A stretch of DNA of 64,000 bases, taken from assembly GCF_041504345.1 (NCBI RefSeq), contig NZ_CP167895.1, positions 186,001-250,000 of the forward strand, read 5' to 3'. Shown here piece by piece: positions 8,109 through 16,344 of this stretch. The position numbers and the translations under genes were made by a program. The notes under the pieces were generated by a model. It did no database searches. It was given only the letters and a program-made list of their open reading frames with translations, and was not told the DNA's origin. The DNA comes from Vibrio sp. BS-M-Sm-2 (GTDB lineage Bacteria > Pseudomonadota > Gammaproteobacteria > Enterobacterales > Vibrionaceae). The first letter of the stretch is position 1, and each line of letters begins with the position of its first letter.

Positions 8109-9329
8109 TTAGGCGTCGCTGTCCATGCAGTTTGCGTAGTAAGTGACCGTTGCAGGCCAGTCACTGAATACGCCCATCACACCTACATCTTGTGCCAGTA
8201 CATCGAGCATTTTCATCATATCGCCATCATTGTTTATGCCATCTTTCACACTCTTGTAGTACCAACCGCCTCCTTGCGCGAGTGGGCCTGAACGCTCAAG
8301 TGTCCATGCGATAATCTCAAGATCTGCATCCTTAGCAAGCTTCGCGTAGTTTGACGCAACCAATTCGTTATTCTTGTCTAGCTCAACCAAAGCAAACAGA
8401 GGTGGCGCGATGATATTCACACCCGCATCGTGCAGCTCTTTCATGTTCTCCACAGACGCAACAAAGTCCGCTTGCTCATAAACACGGTCATCAAGATAAA
8501 CGGCTTGTTTTCCGAACTTCGGTGTTTCTTTGATCCAATACTTCACATCATCCAAGTTGAATGACTGTAGGTAAGTCTCTGAAGGCTCAAAACCTGCCTC
8601 TTTCAGTTCATCCACTAGCTTTTGCGCGTACATTTCTTGGCTGAAACCATTGAAAGGCATTTCGACCGCTGCTGATTTCAGTTCAGGCGTTACCTTCACG
8701 CCGTGCTCTTTAAATAGTGCTGCACTTTCTGCGTGCGTCATCAGTGTCCCTGTTTGGCTGTAAAGGTCAGTTCTCCAACCCGGTGTGCCATTCATGTACT
8801 CTTCGACAGTGGTCGCTTTCGGATTCGCGCCATCCATTTTCCCTTTGAGCGTCTTAAACTCTGCCAACGTGAAATCAGAAGTACGACACTCAACCTGAGC
8901 ATCTTCACCTGTCGCTGGGTTCGCTGGTTTAAATGGAACTGAACATTTCTTAGCGAGATCAGGGTGTGCCAAGACATCTGTTGTGGTGTGCAGATCACTT
9001 TGCGAGTGACGGCATACCAACGCTTTATCTTTAGTAAAAGTGACATCACACTCAACGACACCCGCCCCCATCTGAATCGCCGCTAAGTAAGATTCCTTAG
9101 TGTGCTCAGGAAACTGCATTGCAGCTCCGCGGTGCCCAATAGAAAAATCGCTACGATGAAAAGGCCCTTCGCTACAACTCAGCAGCTTGGTTTTCAAAGG
9201 GCTCTCATCCATATTGTTGACTAAAAAGAGGGGACGAGGTCCTAGGTTTGCTGACTCTGTAGCTGCCCATGCTGTCATTGAGCTAACGCCAATTATCAGA
9301 GCAATCGAACCTTTCAGTATTTGCTTCAT
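8109..9329 (-). CDS. Periplasmic glycerophosphodiester phosphodiesterase (GDPD family)
   Basis: About 406 residues. ATG 9329 is chosen over an upstream TTG (9350) because AAGGAG lies about seven bases before it and the protein then starts with a signal peptide ending near TAWA. GDPD motifs are visible: IGHRGA (first catalytic His), the metal-binding pair in VVECDVTFTKD, and the second catalytic His in LVCRHSQSDL. The enzyme hydrolyses glycerophosphodiesters (deacylated phospholipids) to glycerol-3-phosphate and an alcohol in the periplasm. It sits between the sensor system and the Phn importer and has its own sigma-54 promoter with the same type of upstream site as phnD, so the product or substrate may be what the importer carries. 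It is longer than cytoplasmic UgpQ and closer to GlpQ. Confidence 0.88.
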   Translation of the reverse strand: MKQILKGSIALIIGVSSMTAWAATESANLGPRPLFLVNNMDESPLKTKLLSCSEGPFHRSDFSIGHRGAAMQFPEHTKESYLAAIQMGAGVVECDVTFTKDKALVCRHSQSDLHTTTDVLAHPDLAKKCSVPFKPANPATGEDAQVECRTSDFTLAEFKTLKGKMDGANPKATTVEEYMNGTPGWRTDLYSQTGTLMTHAESAALFKEHGVKVTPELKSAAVEMPFNGFSQEMYAQKLVDELKEAGFEPSETYLQSFNLDDVKYWIKETPKFGKQAVYLDDRVYEQADFVASVENMKELHDAGVNIIAPPLFALVELDKNNELVASNYAKLAKDADLEIIAWTLERSGPLAQGGGWYYKSVKDGINNDGDMMKMLDVLAQDVGVMGVFSDWPATVTYYANCMDSDA

Positions 9330-9435
9330 GTTTATATCTCCTTGCAACAAGCAATTATTTTTCTAATTTCCTTAATCCGGTCATTTCTACTTTCTGTTAG
9401 ATGACCTCATGTGGGCTGATGCCACAATGTAGGGA

Positions 9436-9453
9436 TTGCACGCTTTGTGCCAA
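9436..9453 (-). promoter_or_regulatory. Sigma-54 (-24/-12) promoter of the glycerophosphodiesterase gene
   Basis: The minus strand reads TTGGCACAAAGCGTGCAA, a near-perfect match to TTGGCACG-N4-TTGCA with the invariant GG and GC at the right distance. Predicted transcript start near 9426, giving a leader of about 97 bases. Confidence 0.85.
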
Positions 9454-9513
9454 ATATTAAAACTCTTTTATTACAATTACTTGAAACCGTTAGTCATTCA
9501 ACTAAATGATAAA

Positions 9514-9531
9514 TGGGTCATTGTTGTCTTG
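9514..9531. promoter_or_regulatory. Candidate activator site (UAS) for the glycerophosphodiesterase promoter
   Basis: TGGGTCATTGTTGTCTTG repeats the TGGGTCA-N4-TGTC pattern found upstream of phnD. It lies about 65-80 bases upstream of the -24 box, between the response regulator stop codon and the promoter. Confidence 0.5.
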
Positions 9532-9587
9532 TGCTTTTTTCTTCTGGTTTTGGCTTTAATTTGCTACTTGATAACCAACTTCGCGAG

Positions 9588-10940
9588 TTAAGCCTTGAAG
9601 CTCTCTTTATCTAATTGATGTTTCTTCATTTTTCGATAAAGCGTTTTACGTGGTAGATTCAGCTTGCTCGATACCTCATTGATATTGCCAGCACTCTCTA
9701 TCAACGCTTCGGTCAGTACATTTCTCTCGTACTGCTCCATCTGCTTTTCAAAGGCGAAGTCTTCTCCTATTGATTCACAAATTGGCGATTGAAGATCAAA
9801 GCCATCTCCCACAATACCGAGCACAAATCGATCGGCAACATTGCGTAATTCACGTACGTTCCCAGGCCATTCGTGTCGACACAACTGCTGTATCTGCTCA
9901 GGGTAAATCGTTGATGGGCGTGTCTTGTATTTATGGCTCGCTTGAATCACAAAATGACGGAACAACACCTGAATGTCCTCCTTGCGTTGGCGCAGCGCCG
10001 GAAGATTTAAGCTCGCAATGTTGAGGCGATAGAAGAGATCGGCTCTGAATTGACCGGATTCACTGAGGCTTGCGAGATCTGCTTTACTCGCGGCAACCAC
10101 CACAATATCGACAGGTATCAATTCATTACCGCCCACACGCTCGATCACTCGTTCTTGAATCACGCGTAGCAACTTAATCTGCACTGCAATCGGCATACTT
10201 TCAATTTCATCGAGAAACAGAGTGCCACCATTGGCTTGTTCTATTTTTCCGATGCGTTTCTTATTGGCACTGGTAAACGAGCCCGCTTCATGACCAAACA
10301 GCTCACTCTCAATAATGCTCTCTGTCATGCCACCACAGTTTATTGCGACAAACGGCTTTGCCTTGCGACGACTAAACTGATGCAAGGCGCGAGCAATCAC
10401 CTCTTTGCCAGTTCCAGTTTCACCATTAATGATGGTATCGACGCCAGTATAAGAGAGCGCAAGCACTTGCTTACGTATGGTGTCCATCGCTTGGGATTGC
10501 CCGATAACCACAGATTCAATCGGTAGTTCTGTATCCTGATCGTCGTCTAACGTTGCAGGGCTGTTGTGCTGACACTGTGCCAACGCCAAATCGAGCTTTT
10601 CCACCAGCTCACTGGCGTTAAGAGGCTTTTCTAGAAAATCGAACGCACCCAACTTCATCGCCTCGATTGCCATCGGAATATCACCATGCCCGCTCATCAG
10701 TAATACCGGAATATTGGCTGCGCGATGTTGGATTGAGCTCAACAACGTAAGCCCGTCCACTTGTGGCATCCGCACATCACACAACACCACCGACTGACTG
10801 TTTGCTTTGAGGGACTTTAGGCCAAGGTTTGGGTCAGTAAAGCTCGTGACACTAAAACCCTCGAGTTCCAACATTTCACTCACGGCTTCAACGACGTCGG
10901 TTTCATCGTCGATAAGAACTATGTGTTTTTCTGAAGTCAT
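9588..10940 (-). CDS. Sigma-54-dependent response regulator (PgtA/DctD type)
   Basis: A 450-residue NtrC-family activator: receiver domain (residues 5-120, phospho-acceptor Asp55 in CDVRMP, Lys105 in EKPL), AAA+ sigma-54 domain (about 143-375, Walker A GETGTGKE at 173, Walker B GTLFLDEIES), and a Fis-type helix-turn-helix at the C-terminus (GNINEVSSKLNLPRKTLYRK). It should activate sigma-54 promoters, and two such promoters lie directly downstream. The loop that contacts sigma-54 reads GSFTSA instead of the usual GAFTGA. Its start overlaps the kinase gene by four bases (ATGA), so the pair is co-translated. PgtA (phosphoglycerate uptake) is the functional relative I favour because of the kinase and the phosphorus-related targets. 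Confidence 0.9.
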   Translation of the reverse strand: MTSEKHIVLIDDETDVVEAVSEMLELEGFSVTSFTDPNLGLKSLKANSQSVVLCDVRMPQVDGLTLLSSIQHRAANIPVLLMSGHGDIPMAIEAMKLGAFDFLEKPLNASELVEKLDLALAQCQHNSPATLDDDQDTELPIESVVIGQSQAMDTIRKQVLALSYTGVDTIINGETGTGKEVIARALHQFSRRKAKPFVAINCGGMTESIIESELFGHEAGSFTSANKKRIGKIEQANGGTLFLDEIESMPIAVQIKLLRVIQERVIERVGGNELIPVDIVVVAASKADLASLSESGQFRADLFYRLNIASLNLPALRQRKEDIQVLFRHFVIQASHKYKTRPSTIYPEQIQQLCRHEWPGNVRELRNVADRFVLGIVGDGFDLQSPICESIGEDFAFEKQMEQYERNVLTEALIESAGNINEVSSKLNLPRKTLYRKMKKHQLDKESFKA

Positions 10941-12931
10941 GAGTCTGTGCCTTTTGGTAGAGTGACGATAAAAGTGGTGCCTTGGTGTTCAACCGATTCG
11001 ACGTGAATCGAGCCGCCAAAGTCTTTAATTATGTTGTATGCAATAGACAAACCGAGTCCGAGTCCTTTGCCTGTGGTCTTGCGGGTATAAAACGGATCAA
11101 ACAGATAAGGAATATCTTCTTCAGGTATCCCTAATCCATTGTCTTTAACTGATATCTGAATGGTATTCAGGTGCTCTTGAGTGGAGATGTTAAGCTGAGG
11201 CAGAGCTCTATGTTCAACGGCATCCAACGCATTACTGATCAAATTCACCAACACCTGCTCCAAGCGAATGCTATTGGCTCGAACCATTTGATCGCTTTGT
11301 GGCGTATAATGAATCAACACCCTACTTTGCCGAGTTTCAAAGAGGTCGATCGCATCACCAATAACCGTATCCACCTCGACGTTATCAATTTTGCCGTCAC
11401 TCTTGCACGAGAATGCCTTCAAGTGACGTGTAATCGCAGCCACTTTATCTAGTAAGATCTCGATCTTTTTCAGGTTCTCTTCTGCTCTGTCTGGCCTTTG
11501 CTTACCTAACCATAATTGAGCACTTCGAACGTGACTGTTCACGGCCGTTAATGGTTGATTGATCTCGTGAGTAATACCCACACTTAACTGCCCCAACGCG
11601 GCCAGTTTTCCAGCTTGAATGAGCTCGTCTTGAGTAACACGCAGCTTGGCCTCGGCTAAGGTACGCTCTTCCACCTCAGCCTCCAATTTGCGGTTGGTTT
11701 GCTTTACGACTTTGGCTGTGGTTTGAAATACCTTTAGGTACTTCGCCATTTGCGTCACTTCATCTTTGCCACGAATCGCGACTTCGGTATCTAAGTGGCC
11801 AGTCGAAATCGCGAACATGTTGTCTTTCAGCTGTAATAGCCTTTCTAAAATACTCTTGCGCACGTAGAACCATGAGATAGCTGCGGCAGCTAACACACTA
11901 AAAAGAGAGAGAAAAAGTGACAAACGTTGGTTCGATTGCAAAGAGTGTTGCGCCTGCTGAATCGACTGATCAATATTGCGGTTCACTTGGCTGGTGTTAC
12001 GCTCGATTTGCACTGTTAACTGATTCAAATGCTCACGGCTGTTTTGCAGGAAATACTGCTCTTGGTAAAGATGATCGAGCGCTTTGTTTTTCAGCCCATA
12101 CAAGCTGCTATCACTTGAGGCTAGGTTGTAAATTACGGTGAGTTGGTGATCTAATTGGGGAAATTTGCTTCTTAAATCACCATTTACCCAAAGCTGCCAC
12201 CACTCTTCTCCAACCTGCCCTAGTCGTAAGCTAGTGTAATCCAACTCATTAAAGCTAGAGTCGTTATACAGCTTTTCGACCAAGCCTAATTGGTAATACA
12301 GCAGGGATTTTAACTGCGTGTATTGGATCTGGTCTTTGGCTGATTCAGGTAAACTATCGAGTGAATCACTGGCTTGTTGCAATAGAGGATAAAAGCCTTC
12401 AAGCAAATTACGAAGTTCTTGATTGAGTTGTTCTGACTCAATCTCACTTTGATACAACAGGCTCAGACTATTATTAACTTGGGCGATAAGATCTTTAAAG
12501 TAGGCGTGATAATCAGGGAATTGAACCATAACGCTATTCATTACTGATATAGCCTCTTCAATTTTAAGCATCGCCTGTTTGCGCTCTAAATTGGATTCTG
12601 CGTCACTGAGTTGTGATGAGGTGGTGATAATCACTCGCACCATGTCGTTCAAGCGAGCAGCGTTATCTAAAGCAGGGATTTCACTCTCTTTTAGCTCAAC
12701 AAGGCGTTGATTTAGGTTATCAAAAGTGAAACTGGAGACGACCGAAAGGAAGATGGTGGTCATCGATAACATGGCCAACGCCAACACCAAACGCAGCTCT
12801 ATGCCTTTCCAGCCGAACCACTTACGACGCGGAATCTTGATCGGAAATGGACGTTCAAAACGGTCCTTGTTGTCTATCACCTCTGAGACACGACTACTCA
12901 CTCGCCCCACCTTCTTCTCATCAAAAACCAA
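10937..12931 (-). CDS. Membrane sensor histidine kinase (PgtB-like)
   Basis: A 664-residue kinase: cytoplasmic N-terminus of about 45 residues, membrane helix at about 47-68, a long helical periplasmic sensor region to about residue 335, second membrane helix about 337-358, HAMP, a short coiled coil, HisKA with THEINQPL (His near 456), and HATPase_c with NLISNALDAV, DNGLGIP and GKGLGLGLS. Length and layout match PgtB, the phosphoglycerate sensor of Salmonella (about 668 residues), and the E-I-N-Q-P-L box is that of the DctB/PgtB group. It controls the response regulator encoded directly downstream. The start is uncertain: the frame opens with TTG at 12931 and no strong RBS is visible, so an internal GTG is possible. 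Confidence 0.88.
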   Translation of the reverse strand: MVFDEKKVGRVSSRVSEVIDNKDRFERPFPIKIPRRKWFGWKGIELRLVLALAMLSMTTIFLSVVSSFTFDNLNQRLVELKESEIPALDNAARLNDMVRVIITTSSQLSDAESNLERKQAMLKIEEAISVMNSVMVQFPDYHAYFKDLIAQVNNSLSLLYQSEIESEQLNQELRNLLEGFYPLLQQASDSLDSLPESAKDQIQYTQLKSLLYYQLGLVEKLYNDSSFNELDYTSLRLGQVGEEWWQLWVNGDLRSKFPQLDHQLTVIYNLASSDSSLYGLKNKALDHLYQEQYFLQNSREHLNQLTVQIERNTSQVNRNIDQSIQQAQHSLQSNQRLSLFLSLFSVLAAAAISWFYVRKSILERLLQLKDNMFAISTGHLDTEVAIRGKDEVTQMAKYLKVFQTTAKVVKQTNRKLEAEVEERTLAEAKLRVTQDELIQAGKLAALGQLSVGITHEINQPLTAVNSHVRSAQLWLGKQRPDRAEENLKKIEILLDKVAAITRHLKAFSCKSDGKIDNVEVDTVIGDAIDLFETRQSRVLIHYTPQSDQMVRANSIRLEQVLVNLISNALDAVEHRALPQLNISTQEHLNTIQISVKDNGLGIPEEDIPYLFDPFYTRKTTGKGLGLGLSIAYNIIKDFGGSIHVESVEHQGTTFIVTLPKGTDS

Positions 12932-13136
12932 CAGTAAAGGTCAATGATTCAATCAGTTAGGTGGTTAGCCCGACTTAAAGCCACTTCAAATAGTTTTAGT
13001 GAAACTATGAAAACAAGAGTAATCATTAACATTTCACATAAAACACCATAACAATTATTTTATAAACCCTAGGTTGTCTGTTTTGAGAGAGAAGAAAGTG
13101 ACTTCGCCGACAGAAACGTGATTACTCTATCAATAC

Positions 13137-13169
13137 AAAAAATCGCATAGGCATTCACCTATGCGATTT
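13137..13169 (-). terminator. Intrinsic terminator of the dgcA gene
   Basis: AAATCGCATAGG and CCTATGCGATTT pair around a short loop; the minus strand continues with a T-run. Confidence 0.75.
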
Positions 13170-13209
13170 CATCAGTATCACTTCAATTTAGTGGTCGAGA
13201 CTCAACGAG

Positions 13210-14196
13210 TTAAAGAATGATCATCCCATCTTGATAAGTCAGTGCTGGCGACACGTCTTGACCAAGTAATACAGGGCCATCGAGGTCGACGATTTCCGAT
13301 TGCACCGCGATAGGCAGCGCTGCACGCATTGCCAGTGAAGTGCCAAGCATACAGCCAGACATCAGAGTAAAGCCAAGCCTTTGCGCTTCTTCGGCCAGTG
13401 CTAATGCTTCTGTCAAACCACCGGTTTTATCAAGCTTGATGTTGACCATTTCATACTTACCCAACAACGAAGACAGTTGAGAAGTGGTATGGCAGCTTTC
13501 ATCAGCACACAGTGGGATAGGATGCTTGATGTGTGCCAGCGAGGCATCATGCTGTTGTGGTAAAGGTTGCTCAATCATCGCGATATCAAACTCAGTCAGC
13601 TGATTGAACAACTCTTCGAGGTTCAACCCTGTCCAAGCTTCATTGGCATCCAGTACAATTTTAACTTCTGGTGCTGCTTCTCGGACAGCGCGTACACGCT
13701 CTACTACTTGCTCACCATCAAGCTTAACTTTTAGAAGTTTCGCACCGTTCGCTACATAATCTCGAGCTTGAGTTGCCATCGCTTCTGGTGTGCCAATCGA
13801 GACTGTCATTGCGGTAACAATCTGCTTAGGTAACTCGAACAAGCTATTCGGAAAGATCTGGTCGTTCTGCTGCGCTTGATAATCCCAAAGCGCACAATCG
13901 ATAGCATTACGCGCAGCGCCTCCGGTCAATGAAGACTGAAGATGATCTCGTAATTCTTCAGGGTCGCTCATGCCACGCTCAAAGGCCATTTCAAGAGAGC
14001 TAGCAGCTTGTTGAATTTGCGCCAGCACAGACTCCGATGACTCGCCATAGCGTGGGTAAGGCGTACACTCACCTTGCGCTTGTTTGCCGTCATGTTCAAT
14101 GTAAACACGAACAACGTGACACTCAGTACGGCTGCCTCGAGATATTCGGAAAGGCGTTTGCATCGCGATAGTAATGGGTTCTGCTGTAATCTTCAT
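13210..14196 (-). CDS. dgcA: Enolase-superfamily N-acetyl-D-glutamate racemase / dipeptide epimerase (DgcA-like)
   Basis: A 328-residue member of the muconate lactonizing subgroup of the enolase superfamily. Visible are the acid-base lysine in LLKVKLDGE, metal ligands in VLDANEAW, MIEQPLP and LCADESCH, the second lysine in VNIKLDKTGG, and a C-terminal GCMLGTSLAM. Classic members are L-Ala-D/L-Glu epimerases (YcjG). Here the next gene is a DUF1611 protein, and that pairing is the one reported for the marine D-glutamate route, where DgcN acetylates D-glutamate and DgcA racemises N-acetyl-D-glutamate. I therefore favour DgcA; murein dipeptide epimerase is the alternative. It lies 57 bases downstream of the DUF1611 gene, on the same strand. 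Confidence 0.75.
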   Translation of the reverse strand: MKITAEPITIAMQTPFRISRGSRTECHVVRVYIEHDGKQAQGECTPYPRYGESSESVLAQIQQAASSLEMAFERGMSDPEELRDHLQSSLTGGAARNAIDCALWDYQAQQNDQIFPNSLFELPKQIVTAMTVSIGTPEAMATQARDYVANGAKLLKVKLDGEQVVERVRAVREAAPEVKIVLDANEAWTGLNLEELFNQLTEFDIAMIEQPLPQQHDASLAHIKHPIPLCADESCHTTSQLSSLLGKYEMVNIKLDKTGGLTEALALAEEAQRLGFTLMSGCMLGTSLAMRAALPIAVQSEIVDLDGPVLLGQDVSPALTYQDGMIIL

Positions 14197-14253
14197 AATT
14201 TCACTCGGTTGATGTTCGCTTTAACAAATGGAAACGTAGAAATGATGAAACCG

Positions 14254-15261
14254 TTAAAGTGAATGTCGCAAATGATCAGTAATATGTTGTACACCAAAAC
14301 GAACTGGATCCGTCACTGGTACTTGATAAAGTGTGGCCCATTCTTGGCACAATACCTCAGCATCTTCAATGCTAATTGCTGATGTATTTAAACAGATGCC
14401 AACCAGTTGTACGTCCGAGTTCGTAAGTCGCGCAGCTTGCAAGTTAGCTTCAATGGTCTGTTCAATCGTTGGCAATTTCGCATGAGGAAGGTTGCGAATA
14501 TGTGGTCGCCCTACTTCGTGACACAACACCAAAGCATCGGCTTGTGCACCATGCAATAAACCCAAACTCACGCCCGCAAAAGACGGATTGAACAATGAAC
14601 CTTGGCCTTCAATGATGTCCCAATCGTGATTGGTAAATTCAGGGCTAATCGCTTCGACCGCGCCGGAAATAAAATCCGCAACCACAGCATCAATCGAAAT
14701 TCCGCTGCCTTCAATCAAGATACCGGTCTGTCCTGTCGCTTTGAACTGAGCAGATGTTCCCGCTTGTTTAAGCGATTTTTCAATGGCCAACGCCGAAAAC
14801 ATTTTACCTACAGAGCAATCGGTACCGACCGTGAGAAGACGCTTACCTTGGCGAGACTTGCCATTACCAACATTCAGGTCACCATCAAAATGGCGTACAT
14901 CATGAAGCTTAGTCAATCCTCGCTGTTGCATGTCAGCAAGCGGTGAAAATTCACTCAGTCGTTGGTGCATTCCAGATGCAATCTCAAATCCCATTTCTGC
15001 TGCTGCCAATATGGTTGGCTGCCACGAATCAGGAATAACACCGCCAGGGTTTGCTGTACCAATCACTAGCGTTTTCGCTCCCTGCGTTTGTGCCTCTTGT
15101 AAGGTCATATCCGTCAAACCAAGAGAAACTGTCTCTACTGTTAAACGCAGTTGGCCGAGACAGATTTCTGGTCGCCATTGGTGAATACCACGGGCTGTTT
15201 TTGCGGCCAATGGGTCAGTAACATCCCCAAGAAAAAGAAGGTAAGGTTGAGCGATAGACAT
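14254..15261 (-). CDS. dgcN: DUF1611 protein, D-glutamate N-acetyltransferase (DgcN-like)
   Basis: About 335 residues of the DUF1611 family: an N-terminal Rossmann-like domain (LFLGDV at the start) followed by a P-loop domain with GTDCSVGKM as Walker A. Members were annotated only as unknown until DgcN, which acetylates D-glutamate, was described in marine bacteria; the neighbour here is the matching racemase-type enzyme. ATG 15261 is preferred over ATG 15267 because AGGA lies six bases before it. The gene heads the pair and is followed by dgcA; a LysR-type gene lies upstream in the same direction. The family call is firm; the enzymatic role rests on gene context. Confidence 0.75.
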   Translation of the reverse strand: MSIAQPYLLFLGDVTDPLAAKTARGIHQWRPEICLGQLRLTVETVSLGLTDMTLQEAQTQGAKTLVIGTANPGGVIPDSWQPTILAAAEMGFEIASGMHQRLSEFSPLADMQQRGLTKLHDVRHFDGDLNVGNGKSRQGKRLLTVGTDCSVGKMFSALAIEKSLKQAGTSAQFKATGQTGILIEGSGISIDAVVADFISGAVEAISPEFTNHDWDIIEGQGSLFNPSFAGVSLGLLHGAQADALVLCHEVGRPHIRNLPHAKLPTIEQTIEANLQAARLTNSDVQLVGICLNTSAISIEDAEVLCQEWATLYQVPVTDPVRFGVQHITDHLRHSL

Positions 15262-15352
15262 AAGCATTCCTAATTAATAAGTCCTTGTATGGAATTACTT
15301 TAATTAAGAAGTTAAAGGCTGCCGAATACCTATTTATCGGCACCCTATAACC

Positions 15353-16264
15353 TTAGGTTATAGGGTAAATATTGCTCTTGAATGAAGTGATGAACTGCTT
15401 AACAGAAATAGACTGAGGAGTGTGCTCTGCGCAAAGTATAGAAACCGAGAATTGAATATCAGGTTGCAATGGCAACACACAAATCGACTCATCGTTTTGA
15501 TAGTGCTCCGCAGTCCACGGGTCAACGATCGCAAACCCTGCTTGGTGCTTCACTAGTTCCGCCGCCGCGCTGTATCCACGTACAGACATCGGATGGTGAT
15601 AATGCTCATCTCGCGCAATAAGGCTTTGATGTAACAGGAGGCCTAATGGATCGCGGCTATCAAGCCCGATGATTGGCAGCGGATAATTGATCAGATCATC
15701 TAGCGTTAATTCTGCCGGTAACTGCTCAACCGTATTGGATGGAACCAAAACCTTGAGTGACTCGGTTAAGAGCATTTCACTTAATATAGCCGGCGGCGCT
15801 TCATCGCCAAACGCGATAGCAATATCAAGCTCATGCTTTAACAACCCTGCACACAGTTCATCGCGATTGGCAGTCAGCAACTCAAAAGAGATCTCTTGTT
15901 CGCGAGACATTTGGGCTATTACCGGAGTCAGCAATTTAGTCGCCAGAATCGGTGGTGCACCAATACGCAGGTGCTGATGGCCTTGCTTGACTTTGTTGGT
16001 CAAAGAACGAAATTGACCCAGTTGTTGGTAGACCTTCTCCGCTTCCGGTAACAAAGTTTTCGCTTCAACCGTTGGTACTAAACGCCCTTTAACTCTTTCA
16101 AATAAACCAAACCCGAGTTGTTGCTCTGTGTGCGCTAGAATACGCGTCACGTTAGGTTGTGACACATGCAGATTACGTGCGGCTCCAGATACGGTGCCGG
16201 TCTGCATAATGGCGTAGAAGACTTCCAACTGTCTTAGGTTCACATTAATGTCCTTGTGGTTCAC
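15353..16264 (-). CDS. LysR-family regulator, probable DgcR-like activator of dgcN-dgcA
   Basis: A 303-residue LysR-type regulator: winged helix at the N-terminus (about residues 8-66, with GTVSGAARNLHVSQPNVTRI as recognition region) and a two-lobed periplasmic-binding-fold effector domain. It lies just upstream of the DUF1611 gene, on the same strand, with an intergenic gap of about 90 bases. In the described D-glutamate cluster a LysR regulator (DgcR) activates the two enzyme genes; this is the natural candidate here. The ligand is not visible in the sequence. Confidence 0.8.
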   Translation of the reverse strand: MNHKDINVNLRQLEVFYAIMQTGTVSGAARNLHVSQPNVTRILAHTEQQLGFGLFERVKGRLVPTVEAKTLLPEAEKVYQQLGQFRSLTNKVKQGHQHLRIGAPPILATKLLTPVIAQMSREQEISFELLTANRDELCAGLLKHELDIAIAFGDEAPPAILSEMLLTESLKVLVPSNTVEQLPAELTLDDLINYPLPIIGLDSRDPLGLLLHQSLIARDEHYHHPMSVRGYSAAAELVKHQAGFAIVDPWTAEHYQNDESICVLPLQPDIQFSVSILCAEHTPQSISVKQFITSFKSNIYPIT

Positions 16265-16344
16265 GAAACAAGTTTAGGCTTGGTTTTCTGGTATTGGCTA
16301 AGCTGCTTATCGATCTAACTAGCTTTTTAGCTTTTTACGTGAGT

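Noticed and set aside
8733..9061. Open frames on both strands inside the GDPD gene
   Set aside because: They overlap a gene with full catalytic motifs and are shadows of it.
13210..14196. Calling the enolase-superfamily gene an L-Ala-D/L-Glu epimerase outright
   Set aside because: The neighbouring DUF1611 gene fits the D-glutamate route better, so the dipeptide role is kept only as the alternative.
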